Assembly: GCA_033297075.1 (NCBI GenBank)
Contig: MU858191.1
Location: forward strand, 36,547 to 100,546
Origin: Rhypophila decipiens
Taxonomy: Eukaryota > Ascomycota > Sordariomycetes > Sordariales > Naviculisporaceae
DNA length: 64,000 nucleotides
Direction of reading: 5' to 3'
Position numbers and translations under genes: made by a program. Positions 1 through 11,794 of this stretch are shown in pieces; within the stretch, counting starts at the first letter, position 1; every line of letters begins with the position of its first letter. Under the pieces are notes generated by a model. That model worked only from the letters and a program-made list of their open reading frames with translations, had not been told where the DNA came from and did not search any database.

Positions 1-2040
1 GTACATGATCGTCGACAAGGCCCGAGATATCCTCCAAGAACAAACTGGCAATGACTGAGACCATGCCGAATGCAATACTGCAGTAAAAGACCCATGGATA
101 AGCACTGGCGTATGCCTGTCGTCCAGCAGCAACGACAACATTCCATTTCTCCGGGTCTTCTAATCCCGGCAGATGCCTCAACACCTCGATTCGAGAAATC
201 GCTGTCAGCCCTATAATCTCCCCAATGAGCGTCTTGTCCGTGATGCCCAGGCTTATGCAGGCCTCAACCAGGGATGCCTGCAGGCTGGGGACGAGCTTTC
301 CGACAAAGACGTTGAAGTAAACTGCATAGCCGATGGCGCCGCCCACAATTCTGATCGAGATTGTGAGTGCAGTGATGGTGGCAAAGAGCCCCTCGGGGCA
401 GATGATGGTGGTAATGGTAGATGCAGGAACGACAATACCACCGACACCGAGGCCAGCGACGAAGAGCACAAAGTAGATGGATCCCATATTGTCGACCTTG
501 GCGGCAGAGAGCCCGCCACAGCCCACCGTCATGAGCACAGATGCACCAAAGAGCATCCACTTGATGTGGCCATGGTATCTGGACAGCAGTAGCAGTGAGA
601 TGACACACCCAGCCAGAGTGCCCGACGCAAAGGGTAGGCCGCGAAGTCCAACCCCAACCGGGCTAACAGAAAGACATGATTAGTATCCTCTTCAAACGAA
701 TCCAAGAGGGGATATAACACACTTGTGGTCATATACGTTGTAAGCCTCGCTGGGCCACAACATGAGGACGGCAAAGAAGTTTGCCCCAGAGATGAAGGTG
801 ATGAGCAAGGTCATGATCATGGTCCGGGGCGCCTTGCCCAAGGTTCTCGGAAGGATCGGCATCGAAGCAAAGTAAAACTCCCAGAGAACGAAGACGGCAA
901 TGAACAGAACGCCGAAGATCAACGGGACCAGAACTTGTGGACTTGCCCAAGGAGCCTACGGGGTAGGTTAGTTATGGTCCGAGCCAAGAACATGGAGATG
1001 GTCAGCAGATCCTTACCGTGTAGCCACCGGAAAGTAGGCCAATCTCCAGGCAAGCTAGTCCAGCAATCGAAATGATGCCACCAACCCAGTCCAGTCGCAT
1101 AAAAAGCCGAAATGTGCTTGGGGGTTCCGAACCGGCCTCGAGACGCGGCGGGGGTGGCGACGCCGGAGAGTAGCAGAGAACAGTCAAGACGAGGGCAACT
1201 GTTGACCATAGCCCGGTGAAGAGGGCAATATACCTCCAGGTCGACGAGTACGCGATCAACTGTGCCCACAGCACCGATGGTATGAACGGGAGGACGCTCA
1301 AGGTCACAAAGGCAGTATAGTACCCACGCTTGGAAACAGGAACAATATCGGCGACGCCAGCTATCACTGTGAGCTCCGAGATGCCCGTGCCAACTCCCGA
1401 CACAGCCATACCACCTTGTGATCGTCGTCAGCTCGAATAGCAGGTCCAGAGCCAGGCAACAAGCAGAGGATCACCTACCTATGAAGACATCCATGCTCTT
1501 GGCGCAGCCGCACATTATCTGACCAACAATGATGAAGGCACTACCGGCAATGGCAACTATGCGGCGGCCAAAAATGTCCGAGAGTGAGCCCACAAAGGGA
1601 GAGATGGCGGCTGTAGCAAGCAGGTTGGCACTCGCCAGCCAGATCCAATGGTCTGCGCCGCCGAGGTCGGCATATATATATACCGGTACGGCCGCTAAAT
1701 AATCATCAGCCATTTCCATATGGTGAGTTGAAAACATGAGTGATATTTCCATACCGAAAAGAAACAAGGGAGCTTGGGCGCCGCTCCACATGAAAGCCAG
1801 GGCGGTAAGGGCCATGACACGGCGAATGGTCATCTAGAGGGAACTTGTTTAGCTGGAATTTGCCTCGACTATTTATCTCATCTTTCTATGCTTTGAGTGA
1901 TGACTTACGGGTGAGCCGTGCAAGACCTCGTTGTCGTGAGCTTCATACGGTACCGGTCTCGTTTCCGAGTGCTTGCTCCCCGGCCGAACTTGAGATGACG
2001 GCTGGGCCGCCAGCGCTTTCTCATTCTCTCTGTCTTCCAT
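1..2040 (-). CDS. MFS transporter, TRI12/siderophore-transporter type (3' end cut by window)
   Basis: Proton-driven 14-TM major facilitator of the fungal trichothecene-efflux/siderophore-iron transporter family, expected in the plasma or vacuolar membrane. Exons read on the minus strand: 2040-1909, 1833-1755, 1694-1479, 1414-1017, 955-723, 662-1. All introns are 60-75 bp with GT/AG ends, and the phases join correctly. The start is the ATG at 2040, giving a 44-residue hydrophilic, charged N-terminus before TM1. The MFS motif A loop (GSLSDIFGRR) lies after TM2, and FIGGMAVSGVGTGISEL and PSEAYNVYDHNPVGVGL match family blocks. The reading runs off base 1 after LFLEDISGLVDDH, so roughly the last loop and TM helix are missing from this window. 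The 60-bp intron 1695-1754 is in frame and stop-free. Substrate cannot be told from sequence: siderophore, toxin or drug are all possible. Confidence 0.93.
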
Positions 2041-5002
2041 TTTCGTCAAAGCCCTTGGGATCTGGTGAGACAGTGTAGTAAGGACAGATTGTGTGGAATG
2101 AAGTTTAGAATTGATGTTGATGTTCTTTAGGTCGTGGTTGAATAAAGCGTGAGAAATAATAGGAGAAAGAGCAGAGAAACCACTTCTTATTGCCCCAAGA
2201 GAATGGGATACAGACTCTGAGATTAGCCTGCGCGTCGTGTGGAAGAAGAAACAGTCACTCCGGGCATGGACCGTTGACCCCGGGTGTATAGGATGAAGCC
2301 TCCAGGTTTGGGTGGGTATCCCATGCAAAGGCTCTCGGGGACCGGTGTGAAGAAGAGATTACTCTCCAGACAGGAAGGAGTGAGCAATGAAAAGGTGAAA
2401 TGGCTGCGTGTGGTAGTCGCATCATCTAAACAGTGGAGGGAAGGAACGCCCTCTGTTGCCAAACACCGAAGGAGCGACTTAGACTTGCCGTGGCACAACA
2501 GCCCCTGGCGTCGGATAAAACTCACAACGTGGGCAGGAGATACCTAGGGAGGTGATGGTTACACGAGGTTCATACTCTAAAATAAAATGTTCTGAAATGT
2601 AGCCTCTGAAACCCACAACAGCTGGCCGGTTTATGGATATCTTTGGAAAAAGACTTGTCAGCAATTCTACCTCTTTCGTCGTTTGTAGACAGGGTCACTT
2701 CTGAGGATAAGAAACGGCCGAAGATTGAGGGCTTCCGGCTTCCGGCTTCCGGCTTCCGGATCAGCGATTTACGGAAAACACGTGCACCGGACTAGCAAAG
2801 GCCCCATGTTTTTCTTCTTCCACCGCCATGAGGTCTCTACAGAGCATCTGCAGCTAGTGCCGGAAGGGATTCCGTCCGTCAGGCCTTGTTGCCATATGGA
2901 CTACACGACTTGACTGGGCAGTATCTCGATGCCCACTTCGGTGAATGTGGTAGTACGATGAAGCAAGTGCGTTGATCATTCTCCTCATCTAGTTCCACAA
3001 GCTCTGGGCTGCCCTCGCTATTCTCGAAATGATTTGGTGGTACAAGAGCAATCACCGCCGATTCATTCGAGCAGCGGAGTTTTGAAATGACCATAGCCCT
3101 ATCTGGATAGGCTGTCGATAAGTCGTCTCTCCCGTAATAGCTTCAGAATCGCCATGTACACAATGGCGTTGTGGCTGGCACATGGGCATCGGATGGACAA
3201 TGAGAATAAGATGGCAGATTTAACAAGACGAGGAGCGAATCGAGTTACACCATGGCGCCCAAACGACTCCCGGCGTGGCCTCTCATCTCTCTTCCCAAGT
3301 TGATCCCTGGAAAGTGAATCATTCTGAGCTGACCGCTCCGTTGCAGACCACCGAAGACCGTGGAAGGAGGCTGTTATCAACAAACTGCCATGCTTGATCC
3401 CCAGGCATCGAATGTGCTTAGTAGGAAATTACTACAGAAGTTGCATGTGACCGGGCGGGGCCTTGCACACCGGCGCGGGAACGGGTGACCACGGGGAGCC
3501 GGTAACGGCTCATACGGTGCGGCTTCAAATCTTATATGGGCGTCTGTCCGGGTAGATCAATCATTGTCGCTTCTTTCGACATCCATCCACCTCGGCAGAC
3601 TTTGCAAAGTGGTTCAATCATTCCCATTGTCATTTTGATCTGGCAGAGCTGACTATGTGTAGACTCCAACAAAGCACTGTCTCAGCTGTCAAATAATAAA
3701 GTCGTGTTTCTCGTGTTCCTCCATGTTGCCCTGGTGAGAAAGGCTTTTTTCGTGCAGATTATCGTGTAACCAATGATACCAAGACATGACTTGCAGGACG
3801 ACATATGGAACAATGGGCCACCGGGCATCGGATATGGGGGCTTGCCTTTTGCCCCTTTGGCATTTCCACAATTGTTACGAGTATACGATGACAACAAAAC
3901 AAGAGGCAACCCTAATCACCGGGTGACTTTTCCTTCAGTAACGAGTTTGGCTCTCCTCGCCCCGGCAACTCTCCTTGTCTGGCGAAGTTCGCCCCTTGAT
4001 GAACTGAACTTGGTCAAGAAAGCAACACGGCCTATTACCATTCCCCAGCACATGGATAAAAGGTCCGAATACTAGAAATAAGAGCGCATGATCGAATCAA
4101 AGGTATACGTATGTACAGAACGCCGGACATTTGCATACCCGGAGCAGGTCCCTGACGCCACTGGCCGAGCAATGATCATTACCTCTCCTAACCCAGCAAT
4201 CAACCGCCTCAAACACAAACGCGAGGTCTTGTTAAGAAATATCGAAAATCTCCACCCGCGCACCTAACGGACGTATAAATTATAATACCATCCAGTCCAC
4301 AAGCCCGCAAGCCTCCAACCCAAAACAAAAGGCAGCCACCACAAAGGGCCCGCGATGCCGTGTAACACAAGATCGGAAGATCTGCGCGAACCAACGTAGT
4401 GTACATGACTGGAAGTGCACGCACGAGCATAAACACAACACAATACAAATGATAATAACACACACAAGGCGGGCGCGAGGGCACTCTAAAAAATCTCCGA
4501 AGCATAAGGTACGGTAGTAGCAACACAACACAACACAGCAGCCGGATACGCGCCTTGCCGGACGGCCACGGGGAATCGTATGAGCCATGACTGGGCAGCT
4601 GGCACGGTGAAAACTATATGCCTCCCATACCTGGTATACGAGAGTTTTGGACTAGGTAGACAAACCAGACGTCTAGCCTCGGGGAAAGATCATGACTCGA
4701 TCATCTATTTTCACTGCGGCAGAACCTGATGATAATTAGTTGAACCACCAGGGGACACTATCGCTAAGGAAAGGAGGAACAATGGCATTTTTGGAAAAAC
4801 AGTAACATCTATTAATCAGCCCGTCCGTCGGTTTGACTGAACCAAGCAAGCACTAAAGAAGCTACTCAATCCTAACTCGAGTAAATCCTCCAATCTCACG
4901 AAAAGAAAACACGATAATTAACGAGACACTTCTGACCTCTCCTTTAGTTCTAAATCAGCGCCAATTAATTTACTTAGGAAGAAATACCATGCTTTCACTC
5001 GC
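2041..5002. other. Intergenic, about 3 kb: MFS promoter side to P450 3' end
   Basis: Only short unsupported ORFs occur here (the longest is about 105 codons on the minus strand near 4.2-4.5 kb). None has a recognisable domain or splice pattern. A four-copy GGCTTCC repeat is the only ordered feature seen. The first few hundred bases after 2040 should carry the MFS promoter. Confidence 0.6.
2730..2757. repeat. GGCTTCC x4 tandem repeat
   Basis: Four perfect head-to-tail copies of the 7-mer GGCTTCC lie in the spacer upstream of the MFS gene. Confidence 0.9.
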
Positions 5003-6864
5003 TCAAGCAGGCACAGCGACAATATGACACCCATTCGCAAACGAAGCAGTAAGATTCGACTTAATCAGCAAAGGCAGGTCCGCATCGCGTGCCTCGATAC
5101 TCTTAAACACCTTGAAGAACTTGTAAAGCGTAAAAGACATTTGCGTCAGGGCGAATTGCTGGCCTAGGCAGATTCGTGGGCCGCCGTGGAAGGGTAGGTA
5201 ATCCCATCTGTTTTTTTAAGCACGAACTGTTGTTAGCTGGTGGTTCACATACCACGCATGTATGTTCGGTCCAAAAGAAAGGGAGGAAAATGATAAGAAA
5301 CAAGTTCAGGAAAAAGAAGAAGAAAGAAAGAAAAGACACATACCCAACACGCCGGCTTTCCCACCGCTCAGGGCGAAATTCCTCGGCGTCTGGACCGTAT
5401 ATGTCCTTCCGGCGCTGCATCATGTCCAGAGACCACCGGACTGGTGTCCCCTTGGGCACGAGGATGGGCTGTTTCCCATCAGGTCCGCCGCCGACAGGGA
5501 GAATCGTGTCCTTGTTTGTTTCTCGTGAGTTGGTCGGGAGTGGTGGGAAGAGCCGGAGGCCTTTGGTAAAGAACATGTTAGCCAAGTGCTCAATATCCAA
5601 CCAACCAGAAAAGGGGTAGGTTGGCTGATTATATGAGTTGAGGTGGTAAATCATAAAAAGCAAAAAGGGCAAAAGAGATCAAATCAGCCAACATACCTTC
5701 CTTGATGACATTATTCAAATACTTCATCCCCTTAAGCTGCTCCCAGGTAGGCATTCCATCATGCCCACCAATCTCGGCTTCCACCTCCTTCACCTCGCTC
5801 CTCAGCTTCTCCACAGCCTCTGGGCTCCTAGCAAGGTAATAAAACGCCGAAGTCATGGCCGCAGCAGTGGTATCCCTCCCGGCAACAATGATGCTCAATA
5901 TCTGATCAATAGCATGGTCCTCGCTCAATCCCATCTTGAGAACCTCGTCAAGATACACATACCCCCTCTCCCTCTCCTTCTCCTTCTTCTCTGCTGCTCC
6001 CTCTTCTATCGCCCTCCGCAAATAAAACCTCAAATACGTCCTAATCCTCCCCACAGCAGCTTCCAATTCCCTATTCGGTATCCAAAACGACAAACTCCCA
6101 AGCCTAGCCCTCTTAGCCCCCTGCGCAGATCCAAACTCAAAGTCCTCCAAAAACTTCTCCGCCTCCGGACTAGGCTGCCTCAAGCTATTCGTCGAATACC
6201 CCAGCATAAAATCCGTCGACGAATCCATCGTCATAGCCTGCAACAAAGCTTGCACATCAAACACCGACCCATCCCGCGGAACAACCGCGAGCAAGTTGGT
6301 AATGTGCTCGTCAAAACACCTTAAATCAGCAACCTGGTCTCGCACAAACGCCGGCCGTATCATCCCCCGCGCGTGATGCCATTTCGCACCGTTGGTGGTG
6401 AACACACTGTCTGGCCCGAGAAGAGGTAATGCAGCGTATAAGCGCGGGCCGGCGATGGGATAATCGTCCATTTTGGTGCCGAGGATACATTTTATGTTTT
6501 CGGGTTCGCAGGTTACCAGCACCCAGCGGCCTAGGGCTAGTACGTAGTGGGTGTTGCCGTGGCGTGCGAAGCGGGAGCGCATCTCGGACACAAAGGTGTG
6601 GTTCTTTACCGACTTGAGGGTTGGGGCCAGGAGATCGAGGCCTAGGATTGGGTCCTTGTGTGGGTAGCTTGGGGGGTTGGCGCAGCCTAGGGATTTTGCT
6701 TTGCAGAGGAAAAGGAGTTTGCGGGCTGAGGTGAGGAGGGTTTTTATGAGGATGGCGAGGAGGAGGAATGTTGTTAGGGGTGAGGTGGGCGGTTTGAGGT
6801 TGAGATGGGGCAGGATGGTGCGCTGGGCGAGCCAGGCCAAGGCGAGGGAGGTGAGGGTGTCCAT
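5003..6864 (-). CDS. Cytochrome P450, CYP52-like (alkane/fatty-acid hydroxylase clan)
   Basis: Membrane-anchored microsomal haem monooxygenase, predicted 529 aa. Exons: 6864-5697, 5560-5344, 5207-5003 (TGA stop). Visible landmarks are an N-terminal hydrophobic anchor (about residues 28-45), the I-helix oxygen-binding AGRDTT (328-333), the K-helix ExLR (E389-R392), RPERW, and the haem loop FHGGPRICLGQQ with the ligand at Cys475. The junctions rebuild KEGLRLFPP and WESRRVGWDYLPF exactly, which supports both 136-bp introns. The start is the ATG at 6864: the upstream in-frame sequence lacks family character and a TATA-like site lies about 130 bp further up. CYP52-type enzymes omega-hydroxylate alkanes and fatty acids; the substrate of this one is not inferable. 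Intron 1 carries an inverted repeat beside its donor (see findings). Confidence 0.95.
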
Positions 6865-8261
6865 TGTGTTGTGAGTGTGGTTATTTGGGTTGCGGAGTTG
6901 GTTGGTTGTGTGAGAGACTGGTGACGTTGCTGGTGCTTCACACAAATTTGGCTCTTGTATCCAGGCCACGGGCGACTCGAGGACGACGGTTCTTATAAAC
7001 CTTGTCGGCCTGTCTACGGGCCCGCCCCAATTGACCGAAAACAGACGAAAAGAAATGATTTCAAATTCGAGTTTGAGTCGCCTGCTTCTGTCAGTAAGCA
7101 CTTTGAGAATGGATGGAGTATGAAGCCAAAGACAGGACCAAAAGCCGTGATTTACTCACTCATTTGAGGGCGAGGCAAATATATCAAGAAACGTTCTGGA
7201 AGCTACGCTTGGGATGTCGTCGTTATATGTAGTATTCTTTGTTGTTGGGCAAGTTTTCATGTGATCTTCACTCGATGCGGTGCCAAATTCCCCTCTCAGC
7301 CGCTCGCTGCGTTCCTTCCCTCAGCCCTCGGAGCTTGGTACTCTCACCGCACAATCCCGGTAAAGAACAAGGCAGCGTTGCAACAAGTCCAGTATTCACA
7401 CATGACCCCGCCCATTCAACATCCAAATAAAAGATGAGAATGGATAGGGAAAATAACATGTCGTGACCCAGCTGTTGTGGTGTTTAACAGGTGGGGGCGT
7501 GAGGAGATGGTTACAACGACCAGCTGATTGGATTCATGGGAGTAAACCTGAGTTCTGGGTATTTGAAGATATACCCAAACTGAGCAGTTCAGTGAGATTG
7601 GCATTATCCTGCTTACAACCGACCATGAAATGAGCAACTCGTCTCCCATGTTATCATAAATGCTAAAAACAACCTCTTGGCATAAATTCATAATAGAGAT
7701 ACAGAGCTGCGGTCATCTTCGGCCTTCCTCTATACTGAAATCATGCCGAGGTGGGTGGGAAGGGAGTGACTTGACATGTGCCGTGGTGTTTTCGGGCTTT
7801 ATGAAAAGAAGTTGAAAGGAGTCTGCTATTGGACAAATGAGGCCCAAAGGTCAAAGTCGAGCAAGATAAAGGCGCATCCCGCCATGACATATCGTCGATT
7901 GGTCTCATCCATCTAAACCCTCATCTTGGCGGTATTTGTTTCCAAATGGGGAACTCGGCGAAATTCAATCCTGCGCGAGGTCTGTAAGCCTCACTAATAT
8001 GATTTCTCAAGTAGTACATCTTCATTTGTAAGGTTCCAAGAGTCACGAATTGACAAATACTGATCATGTTACCCCCCTGTGTTATAAACCACTGACATGA
8101 TAAGATAACTGATGGACATCTGAGACCTGATAATCTGCCTTCTTTAGAGTCTCCTTCCAGACCCAGTAATCATCCTCTGCGGAATGGGTTGCGTCAGGCC
8201 AATATCCCGCCCTTCTCTTCTCATCTAGGGGCATCCGTGCATCCACTGTCGAATGAGAAGA
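6865..8261. other. Intergenic 1.4 kb: P450 promoter / GH76 3' flank
   Basis: No ORF here shows coding character. The stretch next to 6865 is the P450 leader and promoter; the rest is the 3' flank of the GH76 gene. I see no repeats. Confidence 0.6.
6993..6999 (-). promoter_or_regulatory. TATA-like box of the P450 gene
   Basis: TTTATAA on the minus strand, about 130 bp upstream of the P450 ATG. Position and sequence fit a fungal core promoter, but this is inference only. Confidence 0.4.
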
Positions 8262-10209
8262 CTAGTCTCTCAACATCTCGGGTCGTTTCTTGGACAACCT
8301 CTGGCGTGATCCTGAGGGTCTGGCTGTCCTTTGTTCGTCGTGATAGCTGGTGCCGTCCCAGTACTTGGAAACAATTATCTGAGGATTCCGACGCTCGACG
8401 TGCTTCCAAGAAAGCTGCCGAGACATGGTCTGAGTGGGCGAGATAGCTTGATCTGATGAGAGCGTGGTGGTGTGGTGAACCTTTATAACCATGTTGTCTC
8501 CCGTCCGGTTCGTCAAGGTCGTCAGAGGGATATTCGGGCTACCAATCAAGGGTTCACGTCCCAAGCTTCCCGGCGTATCGCTGCTCTTGATCTGGTCAGT
8601 ATCATCTGTATCTCTCCACCCACCAGGCTTGGTGGTCGTGTCTAGGCCCAAGAACATCTGCCACAGCGTCTTCTCACTCTTCTCGTCCACAAGCATAAAC
8701 AAACAACCGCCAATCAGAAAAAGTATCATCAAGGCGGTGATAACAGCAGCTCCTGCACGAGCAGATGTCGTGACAGGAGCAAGAAAGTCCAGAGTGGTGA
8801 ATGGATCGAGTCGGGATATATCCTGGCCCCCAGCCGCGGGATCGCCCACACTGGTTCCTCCAGTCTGCGTGGTGAGAGGATCAGCAGAACTGGGGATCAA
8901 GTTGCTGAGTACCACCTGCATAACTGCCATTTGTTGTCCCACTCCTGAAAAGCCATCATAGCTGCCCGGAGTGGTCCATTTCAAGCCACACATGCGGCCG
9001 TTGGGGCCGCCCTTGCAGGTCGAGACGGCGGCGATGCTGGTAGAACGAAGCAGGGGCAAGATGCGGCCCGATGTCCAAGGAGCCCACTTGATTGCCGCAG
9101 CCATCCAACGTGATAGGTAGGCCTTGAAGCTTTGTTGGTCCACGTCGCACAGATCGACAGGCTCGCAGGCGACCTCGCTCATGATGTCGCTATTATTTCC
9201 TTGGAAAAAGATCATGGTGCCATTGAGAAGTCCATCTAGCCTTGTACGCCAGACTTGACGAGTTTTACCGCTTGTATAGTTGTACATGGCACTTGCCCCG
9301 AGAAGAAAGGCTCCGGCGTTGTACGTCCACTGGTATGGCGTGATGTTGGAGCAGTTGCTTGCCAACACTCCATCGTAGACGTAGTAGGTTTCTGGGTCCA
9401 GCAAATCAGTACTCTCCATCCAATCCCACGTTTTGTCGGCCCAGTCGGCGTACGACTGATTTCCAGTGTACAGAGCAAGACGTGCTGCCAAGTTGAAGAA
9501 GCAAGCCTGGGAGATGGTATTCTTGTAATCGTAGCCATTGTTCCACGTAAAGATTTGCCAGCGCAGGCCTCCACCGCACTCTTGGGTTTCCCAGCGGGCA
9601 GCCTGAGTATTGAAGACGGCCTGGGCCAAGGCCAGCCACTGCGGTTTGTCACTTGGTGGATTTTGGAAGTTGTACTCGGCGGCACTCATCGCAGCGAGGG
9701 CCCAGAATCCCTGGTCGTCATTACCTTCGGTCATTGTTTGGTTGGGCGGCATGTAGTCGTTGTTGGGGCCAGTCTGAAAGAGGAGGCCCTCCTTGGTGAG
9801 GTTGACCCATTGGGTGTCTCCGGTGTATGCCCAATAGTCCACCATTGCTCCCATAAGTGCGCCAGCCTCCCACCCTGGACCAAATACGATAAGATTCAAA
9901 TGGTCATTCAGAAGAGAATCAGAGCTGCTCACAATAGTATGGTTCGGGCAGCAGGCCAGGCACCGCTCCAGGTCTGTCAACATCATAGAGGCCCATCAGG
10001 TCCTGAGCTAAAGAGCTTGCAACACTTTTGATGGAGTCTGTGAGATTTAAGTCAGCTGTTTGCCGTTGGCAGAGATATGCGAAGGAGCGTGATGAAGTGA
10101 GAAACATACCATGGGAAGCTGCATCGAATTGATATGCTGGACTCAGACGAGTAACCATGAGGAGACACCAGGCAAAGCCAGCGCCTCTGGTAGTCCACCA
10201 GCCATGCAT
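8262..10209 (-). CDS. GH76 alpha-1,6-mannanase family protein (DFG5/DCW1-like), membrane-anchored
   Basis: Predicted 605 aa. Exons: 10209-10110, 10037-9933, 9874-8262 (TAG stop), with introns of 72 and 58 bp. The second junction restores the family block PYYWWEAGALMGAMVDYW. An N-terminal secretion signal is visible (GAGFAWCLLMVTRLSPAYQF, no earlier ATG fits). The GH76 fold follows, with the catalytic di-aspartate in EGNDDQGFWAL (Asp121-Asp122) and many N-glycosylation sequons. DFG5/DCW1 enzymes act outside the plasma membrane, cutting or transferring GPI-anchor mannan to cross-link wall proteins. Yeast homologues end in a GPI signal. This one instead has a TM helix at about 442-464 followed by a cytosolic tail of about 140 aa rich in Ser, Thr and Arg, as in a filamentous-fungal subclass. 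Confidence 0.93.
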
Positions 10210-11794
10210 CACAGGATATATTCCTGCTACGACAATCTGTGATACTCAACGGTCCTCTGGGAACACGGTGTGATATACACCGACAAGGGGGATGGAAGTC
10301 CGAGGCTACATGAAGCAACCTTGTAGGATATGAAACGAATGCATGGGAAACTTGACCTTCTGTTGTTGGGGGACGTTGAAGGAGATGTAACGGATGGACA
10401 GACATATGGGAGGTCGGGCATTTTGATGGTATCCCAAGTAGTGATGGGAGCGACCGGAGTCATGAGCGGTGGTTGGTGCCATTAACGGTTTGGAATACCA
10501 TAACGGCGGCAGGGGCGATTGACGACCGGGTTGCTCTTGCCGAGTCAGCGTTTATTTCCCTGGAAGTGGACATCTTGGTGTGAAGAAGTTGCTGTCTGGT
10601 CTCTTATCGCTTGCTCCACTGAGCCCTCTGGCGACTCGATCAACCCATTCCTAGACCATTTGCTATGGAGAGGGAAAGCGTGAACTCCTAGTGGAAGGAG
10701 GGCAAAGAAGAGAGCCGCTCCTTCCGCGTCGGTGGTTCTGACGGTTGCCAGCCAGTGATTGAATGTCTTTGGTCGCCACTCAAGAATCCACACCTATCAT
10801 GTTAGAGTTTAGGGTAGGCATATGTTGCCGTTCAACTGTTGAAAGGCAAGATATGCATACATGTATCCTGACCGAGATGGCCTATATACGCTTCGTCCCG
10901 TCCAAGGATCCGGGATCTGTACAAAACCTCATATATACAGATCCAGGTGAGTCCTACTACTAGACCTGGACATATATGCGAATCTCACGTAGCCACGTTG
11001 CTGAGCCGGTGAAACGCCTACCGTTGGTGGTGCAGCAATTCCATTTAGAGCTCTAGACTTTTAGAGTTCATGCGTGATCCAGACCTGAACTGTTCACCCC
11101 ACTTGGCTGAAAGCCATTTACACCCTTGAGGTACATATCAACTTCTGATCAGATGGTATTTCAATATTGAGATGTGACGAGACATACCTCACTTGCATGC
11201 ACTGGTTTGTGTCCACAACGGGTTTGTCCATTGAACGGGTTTGTCCATTGAACGGGTTTGTCCATTGAACGGGTTTGTCCATTGAACGGGTTTGTCCATT
11301 GAACGGGTTTGTCCATTGCCATCCAGTCCAGTACACTTTACATAAGAATTGGGTTGAATCAAAGACGATCAGTAACTGAGAACAACACGGCGGTTTTAAG
11401 CCAAAAAAAAGAAAATAACAGGCAAGGCATCAAAGAGAGTGCACCAAGATACCGGACGCCTTTGTCACGAAACCAAGAGCAGGATCAGCACAGGGGGATG
11501 ATCAGCCTTGTGGCGCCAAGACGCCGCAAATCTGGGGTACGCTAGATTTCCTTTCGGTTACCAGCACATTTCGGCTTTAGTGCATGTTAGCGCCCCGGCA
11601 TGTGGATCCATCCGCCCTGGCGCTCCCGTAATCACTCCACAGCCCCCTCGATCCAACAACAACACTTCACCTTTTGTCTCCCATCAGCAAGGACGACTGG
11701 ATTCACTGCCTGTCCTCCCACCAACAACGGCGAGAATCACGACGCGACCGCCCATACCTAAATTCACTCATCGAAACCCTCGCCGTCGCCCACA
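10210..11794. other. Divergent intergenic region GH76 / EAF, with minisatellite
   Basis: Promoter space between two divergent genes. It contains the 17-bp minisatellite at 11220-11318. No other gene or RNA is supported. Confidence 0.6.
11220..11318. repeat. 17-bp minisatellite, 5 full copies plus 14 bp
   Basis: The unit GGGTTTGTCCATTGAAC repeats head to tail without mismatch from 11220, with the last copy cut after GGGTTTGTCCATTG. There are no spacers, so it is not a CRISPR array. It lies about 480 bp upstream of the EAF start. Confidence 0.97.

Noticed and set aside
3773..4075. 100-codon plus-strand ORF between MFS and P450
   Set aside because: No domain, no coding-like bias I could judge, no consistent neighbouring exons.
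11220..11318. Possible CRISPR-like array (regular repeats)
   Set aside because: Repeats are directly adjacent with no spacers, in a eukaryotic genome; it is a minisatellite.
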